DNA of 64,000 nucleotides from Chryseosolibacter histidinae (GCF_018598225.1 NZ_JAHESF010000002.1:372001-436000); one strand, 5' to 3'; shown: positions 24,176 to 33,747, counted from the stretch's first letter. The notes: generated from the sequence alone by a model not told the origin. Program-made: numbers and translations.

Positions 24176-26554
24176 ATGAAAACACAAAAACCCAAAATCC
24201 AACGTTATGCCTGGAGCATTGTTGCACTGTGTGTGCTTGGCTTCACTGCAACATTTGCGCAGACACCTGTGCAAAAGAATGGAAAACTCAGCGTTTGTGG
24301 CACCAAGTTGTGCAACCAGTATGGTTTTCCCATACAACTTCGCGGCATGAGCACGCATGGCATCCAATGGTATGGTTGGGGCAGCTGCCTTACGGAAGCA
24401 TCGCTCAATGCGCTGGCCAATGACTGGGGTGCAGACATCCTGCGCATCTCTATGTATGTGCAGGAAGGTGGCTATGAAACCAATCCCACCGCCTTCACTA
24501 ACCAGGTGATCACACTGGTAAACGAAGCCACCGAACGTGGTATGTATGCCCTGATAGACTTTCACCAGCTGGACCCGGGTGACCCGAACTACAATACCAC
24601 CAGGGCAAAAACTTTCTTCACCGCTGTGGCCAATGCATTCAAGGATTATAACAACGTGATCTATGATATTTGCAATGAGCCCAATGGCGTGGGCTGGAAT
24701 ACCATCAGGAACTACGCCACACAGGTGATCCCCGTGATTCGCGCCATCGATAGCGATGCCGTTGTGCTCGTGGGCACCCATGGCTGGTCTACCTTCGGCG
24801 TGTCTGGCGATGGTACCTTACAGGACGTTGTCAATAACCCCTTGCCCTACTCAAACGTCATGTACACCTTCCATTTTTATGCAGCCTCACACGGTCAGGC
24901 ATACATCGATATGCTCGACGATGCCTCGGATGTGCTGCCTGTTTTTGTGACAGAGTTCGGAAGCCAGACCGCCAGCGGCGATGGCACCAACAACTTCACC
25001 CGCACGCAGCAATACATCGACCTGATGCGAACAAAAAAGATCAGCTGGTGTAACTGGAACTACTCCGACGATTTCCGTTCCGGCGCTGTATGGCTGGAAG
25101 GTACCTGCTCGGCAGGCCCGTGGACGGTAAGCCGGTTGAAGCCCGCGGGGGCATGGATCCGCGATCGTATCCTTTCGCCCGCCGACGATTTTCCCGGGGG
25201 AGGTAACGTGGCGCCTACGGTGAACATTACGGCTCCGGCGAATGGTGCCGTGTTCACCGCCCCTGCTTCAATAACCATCAACGCCAATGCCGCCGACGCC
25301 GATGGCAGCGTTACCAAAGTAGAGTTCTTCCAGGGTACCACCAAGCTGGGTGAAGACCTCACCAGCCCTTACAGCTTCACATGGTCTGGCGTCGCCACCG
25401 GTAGTTATGCGCTTACCGCCAAAGCTACGGACAACGGATCCGCCACCACAACGTCCGCGGCCGTGAACGTCACTGTGCAAAGTGCACCGGGATGCCAGCC
25501 CGTGAGCGCCAGCGCTGACGATGGCAATGTGCCCGCCAATGTGCTGGATAACAACTTAAGCACGCGCTGGTCGGCCAACGGCGATGGCCAGTGGATCCAG
25601 TTCTGTCTTGCCACCCAGCAAACCGTGAACGGTGTATCCATCGCCTTCTACAACGGGAACACGAGAACTTCCTCGTTCGACATCCTTACGTCGCTGGATG
25701 GCACCACCTGGTCTGCCGCGCTCACAAACCGTACCAGCAGCGGCACAACGCTGAACCAGGAAACATTTTCATTCAGCCAGCGTGCTGCGAAATATGTGCG
25801 CATCGTTGGCCATGGCAACAGCGTAAACCTTTGGAACAGCTACACGGAAGTAGACATCCTCACGGTCACTGCGCCAGCCTGCGAACCGGTAACGGCCAGC
25901 GGTGACGATGGCAACGTGGCAGCGAACGTGCTTGACAACAATACGGCCACACGCTGGTCTGCCAGCGGCGAAGGTCAGTGGATCCAGTTCTGCCTCAACA
26001 CCACCAGCACCGTCAGTGGTGTACAGATAGCTTTTTACAAAGGCACAGAGCGGAGGTCGATCTTCGATGTGCTCGTATCCACCGATGCCGCCAGCTGGTC
26101 TACCGTAGCCACGGGGCTTCAGAGCAGCGGCACAAGCCTCGCGCTCGAAACTTTCTCCTTCTCTCCGGTAACAGCAAAGTATGTGCGCATCGTAGGCCAC
26201 GGCAACACCCTGAACGCCTGGAACAGCTACACGGAGGTAAGGATAACCACAGCAGCTTCTGCCTTAAGAGCGATGGAAACGGGTCAGAGCGTTTCGTCTG
26301 AAAATGTGGTGAGCAGTTATCCCAACCCCGCGCGTGACCAGGTTACCATCTCTTACAAAATAACAGAAGCCGGAAGGGTGCATCTATCCTTATACGACAT
26401 GAGCAACGGCCGCACTACTGCACTGATCGACGCGCACCAGGAGGCTGGCCATCATCAAACCATCGTGGACACCAGGTCGCTTTCCCGGGGCTTGCATGTG
26501 ATCAGGCTGATCCACCAGGGCAAAGTGCACATTGAAAAACTGGCAAAGCAGTAA
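24176..26554 (+). CDS. modular GH5 cellulase-like enzyme with T9SS sorting domain
   Basis: 792 residues from the ATG at 24176 that opens a signal peptide (MKTQKPKIQR...TATFAQ). Residues about 35-335 form a GH5 TIM barrel with acid/base E168 (DICNEPNG) and nucleophile E260 (FVTEFGS). An Ig-like Big domain follows (about 345-430), then two F5/8 type C/discoidin-like sugar-binding domains (about 435-700), and a T9SS C-terminal sorting domain (SYPNPARDQVTISY to the end). It is exported by T9SS and probably acts on beta-glucans such as cellulose outside the cell. The binding modules are nearly repeated in the next gene. Confidence 0.93.
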   Translation: MKTQKPKIQRYAWSIVALCVLGFTATFAQTPVQKNGKLSVCGTKLCNQYGFPIQLRGMSTHGIQWYGWGSCLTEASLNALANDWGADILRISMYVQEGGYETNPTAFTNQVITLVNEATERGMYALIDFHQLDPGDPNYNTTRAKTFFTAVANAFKDYNNVIYDICNEPNGVGWNTIRNYATQVIPVIRAIDSDAVVLVGTHGWSTFGVSGDGTLQDVVNNPLPYSNVMYTFHFYAASHGQAYIDMLDDASDVLPVFVTEFGSQTASGDGTNNFTRTQQYIDLMRTKKISWCNWNYSDDFRSGAVWLEGTCSAGPWTVSRLKPAGAWIRDRILSPADDFPGGGNVAPTVNITAPANGAVFTAPASITINANAADADGSVTKVEFFQGTTKLGEDLTSPYSFTWSGVATGSYALTAKATDNGSATTTSAAVNVTVQSAPGCQPVSASADDGNVPANVLDNNLSTRWSANGDGQWIQFCLATQQTVNGVSIAFYNGNTRTSSFDILTSLDGTTWSAALTNRTSSGTTLNQETFSFSQRAAKYVRIVGHGNSVNLWNSYTEVDILTVTAPACEPVTASGDDGNVAANVLDNNTATRWSASGEGQWIQFCLNTTSTVSGVQIAFYKGTERRSIFDVLVSTDAASWSTVATGLQSSGTSLALETFSFSPVTAKYVRIVGHGNTLNAWNSYTEVRITTAASALRAMETGQSVSSENVVSSYPNPARDQVTISYKITEAGRVHLSLYDMSNGRTTALIDAHQEAGHHQTIVDTRSLSRGLHVIRLIHQGKVHIEKLAKQ

Positions 26555-26570
26555 CCCACTCACCTACAAC

Positions 26571-26603
26571 GGAAGAAGGGGATGCAGCTCATGCCCTTCT
26601 TCC
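26571..26603 (+). terminator. terminator hairpin after the GH5 gene
   Basis: GGAAGAAGGG (26571-26580) and CCCTTCTTCC (26594-26603) are perfectly complementary around a 13-nt loop that itself can add pairs, 17 nt after the stop codon. It is followed by TTTC. Confidence 0.75.
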
Positions 26604-26677
26604 TTTCACATCGTATTAACCGCACAGATCAAATACCCGCCCGCCTAATGTAACTATCAATCCCTAACCCAAGATGT

Positions 26678-29600
26678 ATGAACAAAAAACCAAACCTCGT
26701 CCGGTCATGGCACATCCTGTGCCTGATCATTATCATTATCACACACTGGCAAAGCATCGACGCAATAGCGCAGACCTTGCCGGCGAACTTTCAGCGTGTA
26801 ACCGTAGCCACGGGCCTGAACACGCCTACTGCCATGGAGTTTACGCCGGATGGCAGGATCCTGATCTGCCAGAAGGGCGGTCAGTTGCGCGTTTATAAAA
26901 ACGGAAGCCTGCTTTCCACCCCGGCCGTCACACTATCGGTGAATACGGCAGGTGAACGTGGGCTCATCGGCGTAACCGTGGATCCGGCCTTCACTACCAA
27001 CGGTTTTGTGTACCTCTACTACTCTACTTCCGGCACAACCAAGAACAGGGTAAGCCGCTTTACCATGAGCGGAGATGTGCTGACGAATGAGCAGGTGATC
27101 CTCGATTTCCCCAACGATATGCACATGTATCACAACGGCGGGGGTATCACCTTTGGCGCCGATGGCAAGCTCTACGTGCTCGCCGGTGATGATACCAATA
27201 CTGCAAATGCCCCGGATCTCGACAGTCCTTTTGGAAAAGTGCTCCGCATCAATTCCGACGGCACGGTACCTGCTGGCAACCCGTTTACCGGTGGAACGGT
27301 ACGCAGCAAAGTATGGGGCTACGGCTTGCGAAATCCCTACACCCTGGCTCGTGACCCACAATCGGGCAAACTTTTCATTAACGATGTAGGCAATGCTACC
27401 TGGGAAGAGATCAACGATGCCACTACAGGCGGAAAGAACTTCGGGTGGCCCTCCAAGGAAGGCATGTGCACCAGTGGTTGTACGGGACTCACCAACCCTG
27501 TTTACGTTTACAGCACCAACAGGAGTTCACCACCGCCCAATGGCCAGGGCTGCGCCATCAACGGCGGCACTTTCTTTAACGGCGCCATCAGCAACTATCC
27601 CACTACCTACAATGGTAAGTACTTCTTTCTCGACTATTGCGGCGGGTGGATCGACTATATCAATCCCGCGGTAGCATCGCCCACACGTACTCTGTTTGCC
27701 AGTGGCCTGCCCGACGGAATGGTGTACATCAAACAAGGCATCGATGGAAACCTCTACTTCCTCAACATCAATAACGGCAGCCTCTACCGCATTGTCTACA
27801 CGCTCAATAACCAGGCACCCGTCATCACGCAGCAGCCACAACCGCTTACCGTGCCCCAGGGAGGCACCGCTACCTTCAGTGTAACCGCTACGGGCTCGCA
27901 GCTCACGTACCAGTGGCGCAAAGGCACCACCAACATTGCAGGCGCTACCGCTGCCACGTACACCATCACCAATGTGCAATCTTCACATGAGGGAAGTTAC
28001 AATGTAATGATCACCAACCCGGGCGGGAGCGTCACCAGCAACAACGCAACGCTCACGGTAACAGCGCTGCCCACGGCCACCATCACCACACCCGCCAACA
28101 ACACGATGTTCAGGGCCGGTGATGTGATCAGCTATGCGGGCACCGGCACAGATCCCGAAGATGGAACATTGCCACCCGGCGCGTTCGAGTGGTTCCTCGA
28201 CTTCAGGCATGAAAACCATGGCCATGGTGGTCCTGAGCTTGTTGACGGTGTCACCAGCGGCTCGTTCATCATCGATACGCGCGGCCACGCCGAGACCCAT
28301 GTATGGTACAGGTTATACCTCGTGGTGACTGACTCCGATGGCGCTAAAGACACCGCCATGGTAGAGCTCTTCCCGGTGGTATCAGACCTCGCGTTCAACA
28401 CGGAACCCGCAGGACTGCAGGTGCTGGTAGATAACATCCCGGTGTCAACACCGCTCAATACAGAAGGTGTCTCCGGCACCACCCGGCCCATTGCGCCCGT
28501 CTCGCCACAGACTGTGGGAAGCACAACGTATGTATTCGACCGGTGGGCACACGGTGGCCCCGCTTCTCAAACCATTACGATCACTGACAACGCCGCCAGC
28601 TACACGGCCATCTATAAAGTTGCTCCTGCGCCGGTGATCCTCACGCCCACACACGATGCGTATGTACGAAACGGGATCCATGCCGGCACAACCCATGGCA
28701 CCACCGATGCCGCCAACCTCATTGTGAAACGTGCACTTGCCGCGCAGGTAGACAACACGCGGGAGACCTATCTTAAATTTGATCTCACCACCATCACGGG
28801 CGCCATTGCTGCCGTGCAATTGAAGGTATTTGGCCGTATAGAAGACGCCACGCTCACAAACCTTCCTGTAGAAGTCTTTTCTTCGGCCAACACCACCTGG
28901 ACCGAGTCAGCCATCACCTGGAACAACAAACCCGCCACCTCAGCCACAGCGCTTGCATTGGCTACCGTTACAGATGCTACGGCCAGGTACTACACATGGG
29001 ATGTGACCGATTATGTGCGGAACGAAGTTGCAGGTGGCCGCAGGGTTGTGACCCTGGTGATGAAGAGTGTGCCGGAGCATAACCCCAGAACAATGTGGAA
29101 TTCGAAGGAGACGGGCTCCAACCCACCACAGCTCGCCGTGGTCACGGATGCGGGTGGCAATGCATCGCCTGTTACATCGATCACCTCCCCTGCCGGCGGC
29201 GCCACCTTCACCGCACCTGCGAGCGTTACTATCGAAGCCAGCGCTGCTGATAGTGATGGTTCTATTACCAAGGTGGAGTTCTTCAACGGAACCACCAAGC
29301 TCGGCGAAGACACGTCAGCACCTTACAGCTTTGCCTGGACCAACGTGCCCGCAGGCGGATATGCGCTGCGCACGGTTGCCACGGATAATCTTGGTGCCAC
29401 GGGTACCTCGTCAACCGTAAACATCACGGTGCAGGCCGCGCCCTCATGCCCCGCCGCAATAGCCAGCGCCGACGATGGAAACGTGCCTGCCAATGTACTT
29501 GACGATAACCTCAGCACACGCTGGTCTGCCAATGGTGACGGCCAGTGGATCCAGTTCTGCCTGCAAACTGAACAATCTGTACGCGGTGTGGCCATCGCTT

Positions 29601-30508
29601 TTTACAGTGGCAATACACGGGTCTCCAACTTTGATGTGCTCACGTCGATGGATGCAAACACATGGACTACGGCGGCAGCGGGGTTGAGCAGCAGCGGCAC
29701 ATCGCTCGATCCGCAAAACTTTACATTCACACCGCGCACGGCAAAACATGTGCGCATTGTAGGTCATGGCAACAGCGTAAACCTTTGGAACAGTTATACG
29801 GAAGTGGACATCCTCACCGTGACTGCGCCGGCCTGCGAACCGGTAACGGCCAGTGGTGACGATGGCAACGTGGCGGCTAACGTGCTTGACAACAATATGG
29901 CCACACGCTGGTCAGCCAGCGGCGATGGGCAATGGATCCAGTTCTGCCTTAACACAACGTCTACGGTCAGTGGCGTGCAAATTGCATTTTACAAGGGTAA
30001 CGAAAGACGGTCGATCTTCGATGTGCTTGTTTCAATGGATGCTGCTGCGTGGACTACCAGCGCCACTGGCTTGCAGGGCAGCGGAACAAGTCTTGCGTTA
30101 GAGAATTTCAGCTTCTCTCCGGCAACGGCCAGGTATGTACGCATTGTAGGCCACGGCAACAACCTGAACGCCTGGAACAGCTATACCGAAGTAAGGATCA
30201 CCAGCACATCGGCACTGACCAGCTCAACGGGTGATAATGCCACCTTGCGCGAAGACTCCGACATCAGCAGCCACCCTAATCCCGCTGACGGACAGGTGAC
30301 CATTACCTACCGTGTGCCCCGGGAAGGAAGGGTTATCTTATCGGTGCACAGCACGGGTAACAACAACGCAATCAAACTCGTTGATAAAGTACACGCCGCC
30401 GGCACTTATCAGTTCATTCTTGATACGCGGTCTTTTGCACGGGGTGTTCATGTTCTGAACCTGGTTACGTCGGAGAAGACCACGACACACAAGCTGCTCA
30501 AGAATTAA
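26678..30508 (+). CDS. multidomain PQQ-type sugar dehydrogenase with carbohydrate-binding modules and T9SS domain
   Basis: 1276 residues; the start at 26678 gives the signal MNKKPNLVRSWHILCLIIII..IAQ. Residues 36-370: sorbosone/glucose-dehydrogenase propeller (HNGGGITFGADGKLYVLAGD, GYGLRNPYTLARDPQSGKLF). About 378-465: Ig fold (YQWRKGTTNIAGATAATYTI). About 466-650: PKD-like region and a repeat domain. About 655-815: DNRLRE/CBM96-like domain (DAYVRNGIHAGTTHG, TWNNKPATSATAL). About 820-920: Big domain. About 925-1180: two F5/8 type C domains. About 1195-1276: T9SS sorting domain (SSHPNPADGQVTITYRV). It is probably a surface oxidoreductase bound to polysaccharide; the substrate is unknown. Confidence 0.9.
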   Translation: MNKKPNLVRSWHILCLIIIIITHWQSIDAIAQTLPANFQRVTVATGLNTPTAMEFTPDGRILICQKGGQLRVYKNGSLLSTPAVTLSVNTAGERGLIGVTVDPAFTTNGFVYLYYSTSGTTKNRVSRFTMSGDVLTNEQVILDFPNDMHMYHNGGGITFGADGKLYVLAGDDTNTANAPDLDSPFGKVLRINSDGTVPAGNPFTGGTVRSKVWGYGLRNPYTLARDPQSGKLFINDVGNATWEEINDATTGGKNFGWPSKEGMCTSGCTGLTNPVYVYSTNRSSPPPNGQGCAINGGTFFNGAISNYPTTYNGKYFFLDYCGGWIDYINPAVASPTRTLFASGLPDGMVYIKQGIDGNLYFLNINNGSLYRIVYTLNNQAPVITQQPQPLTVPQGGTATFSVTATGSQLTYQWRKGTTNIAGATAATYTITNVQSSHEGSYNVMITNPGGSVTSNNATLTVTALPTATITTPANNTMFRAGDVISYAGTGTDPEDGTLPPGAFEWFLDFRHENHGHGGPELVDGVTSGSFIIDTRGHAETHVWYRLYLVVTDSDGAKDTAMVELFPVVSDLAFNTEPAGLQVLVDNIPVSTPLNTEGVSGTTRPIAPVSPQTVGSTTYVFDRWAHGGPASQTITITDNAASYTAIYKVAPAPVILTPTHDAYVRNGIHAGTTHGTTDAANLIVKRALAAQVDNTRETYLKFDLTTITGAIAAVQLKVFGRIEDATLTNLPVEVFSSANTTWTESAITWNNKPATSATALALATVTDATARYYTWDVTDYVRNEVAGGRRVVTLVMKSVPEHNPRTMWNSKETGSNPPQLAVVTDAGGNASPVTSITSPAGGATFTAPASVTIEASAADSDGSITKVEFFNGTTKLGEDTSAPYSFAWTNVPAGGYALRTVATDNLGATGTSSTVNITVQAAPSCPAAIASADDGNVPANVLDDNLSTRWSANGDGQWIQFCLQTEQSVRGVAIAFYSGNTRVSNFDVLTSMDANTWTTAAAGLSSSGTSLDPQNFTFTPRTAKHVRIVGHGNSVNLWNSYTEVDILTVTAPACEPVTASGDDGNVAANVLDNNMATRWSASGDGQWIQFCLNTTSTVSGVQIAFYKGNERRSIFDVLVSMDAAAWTTSATGLQGSGTSLALENFSFSPATARYVRIVGHGNNLNAWNSYTEVRITSTSALTSSTGDNATLREDSDISSHPNPADGQVTITYRVPREGRVILSVHSTGNNNAIKLVDKVHAAGTYQFILDTRSFARGVHVLNLVTSEKTTTHKLLKN

Positions 30509-30511
30509 AAA

Positions 30512-30580
30512 GGAAGTCAGAAGCCAGGAGGAGGAGTCATGAGAAGGAGTAAGGAGTAAGAATTAAGGAGTAAGGAGAGT
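30512..30580. repeat. word repeat, AGGAGTAAGGAGTAAG family
   Basis: GAAGTCAGAAGCCAGGAGGA followed by several AGGAGTAAG/AATTAAGGAG words, the same set as at 15227-15401 but in one orientation only. It directly follows the stop of the 1276-residue gene. Confidence 0.7.
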
Positions 30581-30607
30581 GCAGCGTTGATTCATAGAAT
30601 CGTGTAA

Positions 30608-30638
30608 AAAAGAGCCGGGTGAGGAACCTGGCTCTTTT
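30608..30638. terminator. bidirectional terminator hairpin
   Basis: AAAAGAGCCGGGT (30608-30620) and ACCTGGCTCTTTT (30626-30638) pair with G-T wobble only; both sides have an A/T run. It would stop transcription from the large dehydrogenase gene. Confidence 0.8.
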
Positions 30639-30746
30639 GTTTGGTTGTTTTGAGTAGTCTACTTCGCCCCGTTCGTCGTATGCAAGTGTCCAGGCATAAT
30701 TTTCCCAGCCATCCTTTGAGGTGAAGTGCGTCATCGCAAAATGAAT

Positions 30747-30754
30747 TACCTTTG
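30747..30754 (+). promoter_or_regulatory. -7 box TACCTTTG before the cyclase-YHS gene
   Basis: TACCTTTG fits TAnnTTTG exactly and lies 18 nt before the ATG at 30773, predicting a short leader. A -33 TTTG at standard distance is not seen. Confidence 0.45.
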
Positions 30755-30772
30755 TATGAACTTCATCAAGGC

Positions 30773-31408
30773 ATGGAAAAGGATGTTGCGATCATGATGG
30801 CTGACTTGACAGGATACACTGCCATGACAGATGCGCATGGAGGTGCGTCTGCCGCGAGGATCGTGCACAAGTATATGGAGCTGGTAGACAGTGCCCTGGC
30901 GGGAAGCGCAACAGTATTTCAAAGGATCGGCGACCAGGTTGTCATCCTCGCCGATAGCCCCTCCGATATGTTATCGACCGCGCAACGTTTAAACCAGCTC
31001 ACCGGCGATGAGCATCACTTCCTGTCGATCCATGCCGGGCTTCATTTTGGGTCAGTCTTCATCGAGGGCAATAACCTGTTCGGGTCTACCATCAACATTG
31101 CCGCACGCATCATGAACATCGCACAACGCGGCGAAATACTCTGCTCACAACGTTTTCTATCCGGGCTCACCAGCGCTGCACCTTTCAGATCTGTCGGCAT
31201 GCATAAATTGAAGAATGTGCCGGAGCCATTGGAGTTGTTCCTGCTCGACGAGCCCGTAAAATTTCCTTTACATATCGATCCGGTTTGCCACATGCAGATA
31301 GACCCGGCAAGAAGCACCTACGCCGCTACACTCGGTCAGACCACCTACCATTTTTGCAGTGCGCATTGCCGCGATCGTTTTACGGCGGACCCGGAAGCCT
31401 TTAGCTGA
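30773..31408 (+). CDS. class III nucleotide cyclase domain fused to a YHS domain
   Basis: 211 residues from the ATG at 30773; a TTG seven codons upstream overlaps the -7 box and is unlikely. Residues 1-150 resemble a class III cyclase homology domain: metal Asp in MMADLTGYTAMTD, second Asp in QRIGDQVVIL, then FGSTINIAARIMNIA. The canonical substrate-specifying Lys/Asp residues cannot be confirmed by eye. Residues about 165-211 form a YHS domain (DPVCHMQIDPARS, YHFCSAHCRDRFTADP), a Cys-rich metal-binding fold common in copper proteins. The combination suggests metal-responsive nucleotide signalling, which is inference. Confidence 0.82.
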   Translation: MEKDVAIMMADLTGYTAMTDAHGGASAARIVHKYMELVDSALAGSATVFQRIGDQVVILADSPSDMLSTAQRLNQLTGDEHHFLSIHAGLHFGSVFIEGNNLFGSTINIAARIMNIAQRGEILCSQRFLSGLTSAAPFRSVGMHKLKNVPEPLELFLLDEPVKFPLHIDPVCHMQIDPARSTYAATLGQTTYHFCSAHCRDRFTADPEAFS

Positions 31409-31497
31409 CCACTATCCTGCCAGGCGATGACCGTTGTCATTCGAGACGGCATGCGACGGTGTTATTTTTCGGGCCACCGCATAAATCTCAACGCCGT

Positions 31498-32406
31498 ATG
31501 TTTAACGAAACGAGTTACAGGATCCAGCGAGAATGTTTTCTGCCCCGGTCAAATGAGCAGAAAAAGATCCAAAAGACGTGGTTCAATCAAAACACGATCG
31601 ATACCTGGCGGCATATAAGAATGTATACGCCGCTTACACCGCTGTTAAAAGCTTTTCCCGGAACACGCTGGCTGACCGTAGGAGATGGCCGTTATGGATT
31701 GGACTCGGTCAGGCTGAAACAGATTGAGCCATCGCTCCGGATATTGCCCACCGACCTCTCCCCTTACCTTCTTGAGGAAGCGAAGAAAGAAGCTATCATC
31801 GAAGATTACCGGGTTGAGAATGCCGAGTTCCTGAGCTTTCAGGATAATGAATTCGATTTTGCCTTCTGCAAAGAGTCGTACCACCATTTTCCAAGGCCTT
31901 ATCTCGCCGTATACGAAATGTTACGGGTTTCCAAAAAAGGTATCATTTTCATCGAACCGAATGACAAATATCCGCAGCCGGTCTTCCGGAGCATGCTCGA
32001 TAAAATTCTTCACCTGATGAAGAGAACCCGTGGTGGCAGCATTGCTCACCGCGATGCAGCTTTTTACGAACCAGCCGGCAATTACATTTATACGCTGTCG
32101 AAAAGAGAAGTTGAAAAGGTTGGCCTGGGTCTTCAGCTTCCTGCGGTTGCCACCCGGTATTTCAACGATCACTATGAAGAAGGTGTGGAGTTTGAAGATG
32201 CCTCGGATGCCTCTAAACTTTTTGCCAAGGTGAAAAAGAAAATTGCCTGGGGGAAATTGAAATGCGACCTCGGGCTATCATCACGGTCTAACATCATTGC
32301 CTGTATCTTTAAAGAGCTGCCCGACCCAAAAACATTGGACCTGCTGAAGAAAGAAAACTTTGAGATCAACCTGCTGCCACAAAATCCCTTTCTCAATAAA
32401 AGCTGA
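31498..32406 (+). CDS. class I SAM-dependent methyltransferase
   Basis: About 302 residues from the ATG at 31498 (MFNETSYRIQREC); an upstream in-frame Met at 31459 would add 13 poor residues. SAM-binding region: WLTVGDGRYGLDSVRL (modified glycine motif I), acidic end of strand 2 in LPTDLSPYLLEEAKK, and motif IV DFAFCKESYHHFPRP. This is a methyltransferase_11-like fold with a C-terminal extension of about 130 residues. The substrate is unknown. It converges on the DUF1989/N-hydroxylase operon; a shared pathway is possible but unproven. Confidence 0.82.
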   Translation: MFNETSYRIQRECFLPRSNEQKKIQKTWFNQNTIDTWRHIRMYTPLTPLLKAFPGTRWLTVGDGRYGLDSVRLKQIEPSLRILPTDLSPYLLEEAKKEAIIEDYRVENAEFLSFQDNEFDFAFCKESYHHFPRPYLAVYEMLRVSKKGIIFIEPNDKYPQPVFRSMLDKILHLMKRTRGGSIAHRDAAFYEPAGNYIYTLSKREVEKVGLGLQLPAVATRYFNDHYEEGVEFEDASDASKLFAKVKKKIAWGKLKCDLGLSSRSNIIACIFKELPDPKTLDLLKKENFEINLLPQNPFLNKS

Positions 32407-32489
32407 TGTACAGAGGCACTCTCAGTCACTTGAGGCAAAACTCACAGGTGAAGTTCAGTCCTCCCGCACTGGTAACTGGCAACCGGCAA

Positions 32490-33080
32490 CTATTCCAATA
32501 TCTGGTATCCAATGGGCTTGAATGAAAAGTTATTTGATTTTTCGGCAGCGCAGGCCGTCATGCCCACCAGCAGGTCCATCGCAGCTTCGATCACTACATG
32601 GTCACCTGCTTTACTTTTCGGAGGCAGCACATTTATTTTTCCGGTCCGCCCATCCACATCCACGTGCATAAAAATGTTAAAACAAACCGGGATCTGATCT
32701 CCTTTGATGCCATAAGGCTCCAGCGCGGCCAGCAGGTTTCCGAAACAACCACGGTGCGGTTTCTCATGGCCGTAGATGATGCGGAAGGTATCTTCACTGC
32801 AAGGGGTCAGCAAAAAGTCGTGTCGTCCCACAGTATCCTCTTCCATCCTGAACATGATGTTGCTCCGGTTGGAATAAAAGTTATGTCCTGTGGTGAGAAA
32901 GATGGTATCGGCATAGTCGATCGTTCTGCCTGATGAAAGATACTCAGCCTTATCATTAAGATTAAAACAAACAAAGTCGCTGACCTGCTCACCCTGCACA
33001 TCTTCAACGCGCAAGCGCTGACCTTTCCGGAGGATGAAGGCGACACCACTACGGGGAGGAATGATCTTTGTTTGGATCAT
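32490..33080 (-). CDS. DUF1989 / urea carboxylase-associated family protein
   Basis: 196 residues from the Met at 33080 (MIQTKIIPPRSGVAFILRKG), chosen because it fits the family start; a longer reading frame upstream lies mostly inside the previous gene. Conserved family elements: QRLRVEDVQGEQVSDFVCFN, RTIDYADTIFLTTGHNFYSN, PCSEDTF, HRGCFGNLLAALEPYGI, FNIFMHVDVDGRTG. DUF1989 proteins accompany urea/guanidine carboxylases and GntA-like hydroxylases; the biochemical role is uncertain. The start overlaps the upstream YqcI/YcgG gene by 32 nt, so they are coupled. Confidence 0.85.
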   Translation of the reverse strand: MIQTKIIPPRSGVAFILRKGQRLRVEDVQGEQVSDFVCFNLNDKAEYLSSGRTIDYADTIFLTTGHNFYSNRSNIMFRMEEDTVGRHDFLLTPCSEDTFRIIYGHEKPHRGCFGNLLAALEPYGIKGDQIPVCFNIFMHVDVDGRTGKINVLPPKSKAGDHVVIEAAMDLLVGMTACAAEKSNNFSFKPIGYQILE

Positions 33081-33738
33081 GTTTTGCGATAAACGGACAT
33101 TTCCAGGTACTGTCATATTGAACACCACTATATTGAAACACTTCAGAGGCCTCACCAAAATCAGCCAGCATGGGATTTATCGAACCGGATAATTTCAGAT
33201 CCCGTTTTCGCACAGCCTGCCGCATCGGCATGTATTTATGGGCCGCACGTAATTTTTGAAATTGCTCGTGCGGATTGAACACCAGCGCAGGGTAGCTGAA
33301 TTGTCGTGCCTTACGACTGCTGTTGGCGTGAAGCCCTATCACATAAAATGCCTCTTCCTTAATACTGAAGCTGAAATCCGGAGAAGTCACATCCTGCGCT
33401 ACCCGGCGGTCCCAGCGAAAGTGCATCGCATCGAGATCGGAGATCGACTGGAGTCTTTTCCACAGCATGGTGTCAAACATTTTTTCGTCACACTGCTGCG
33501 GCTCTTTGAAAAGCACCACCGCGCTGTGATAGAGATCACCTGCCTTTCTGAAGGCATCGACAAACGTATAAAGGAATTGCAAAATATCGGCATCGTCTTT
33601 CGGACACGCCAGATGATCGGCCACCAGTATGCGGATCCCGTTCTCCGATAACGCGGCTTTGGCGGCTATGCAGGGAAATTCTTTGTCCCTGATGAAGTCG
33701 AGATACGCTTTCGCAATATGGGTGTGATCGACTGCCAT
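33049..33738 (-). CDS. YqcI/YcgG family haem-dependent N-hydroxylase (GntA-like)
   Basis: 229 residues. The family is recognised from FPCIAAKAAL near residue 20, then WKRLQSISDLD, EEAFYVIGLHANSSRKAR, FNPHEQFQKLR and NPMLADFGEASEVFQYSG near 185-205, with a closing WKCPF. The characterised relative GntA is a haem enzyme that N-hydroxylates a guanidino group in guanitoxin synthesis, so oxidation of an arginine-like or guanidine substrate is inferred. It is followed by DUF1989 with a 32-nt overlap and preceded, 9 nt away, by the ATP-grasp gene: one operon. Confidence 0.82.
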   Translation of the reverse strand: MAVDHTHIAKAYLDFIRDKEFPCIAAKAALSENGIRILVADHLACPKDDADILQFLYTFVDAFRKAGDLYHSAVVLFKEPQQCDEKMFDTMLWKRLQSISDLDAMHFRWDRRVAQDVTSPDFSFSIKEEAFYVIGLHANSSRKARQFSYPALVFNPHEQFQKLRAAHKYMPMRQAVRKRDLKLSGSINPMLADFGEASEVFQYSGVQYDSTWKCPFIAKHDPNKDHSSP

Positions 33739-33747
33739 GCTGTTTCT

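Noticed and set aside
30537..30734. 65-codon minus-strand frame before the cyclase-YHS gene
   Set aside because: It reads through the terminator stem and the AGGAGTAAG repeat, so the end is repeat-encoded; the first 25 residues look more normal and could be a remnant, but support is too weak.
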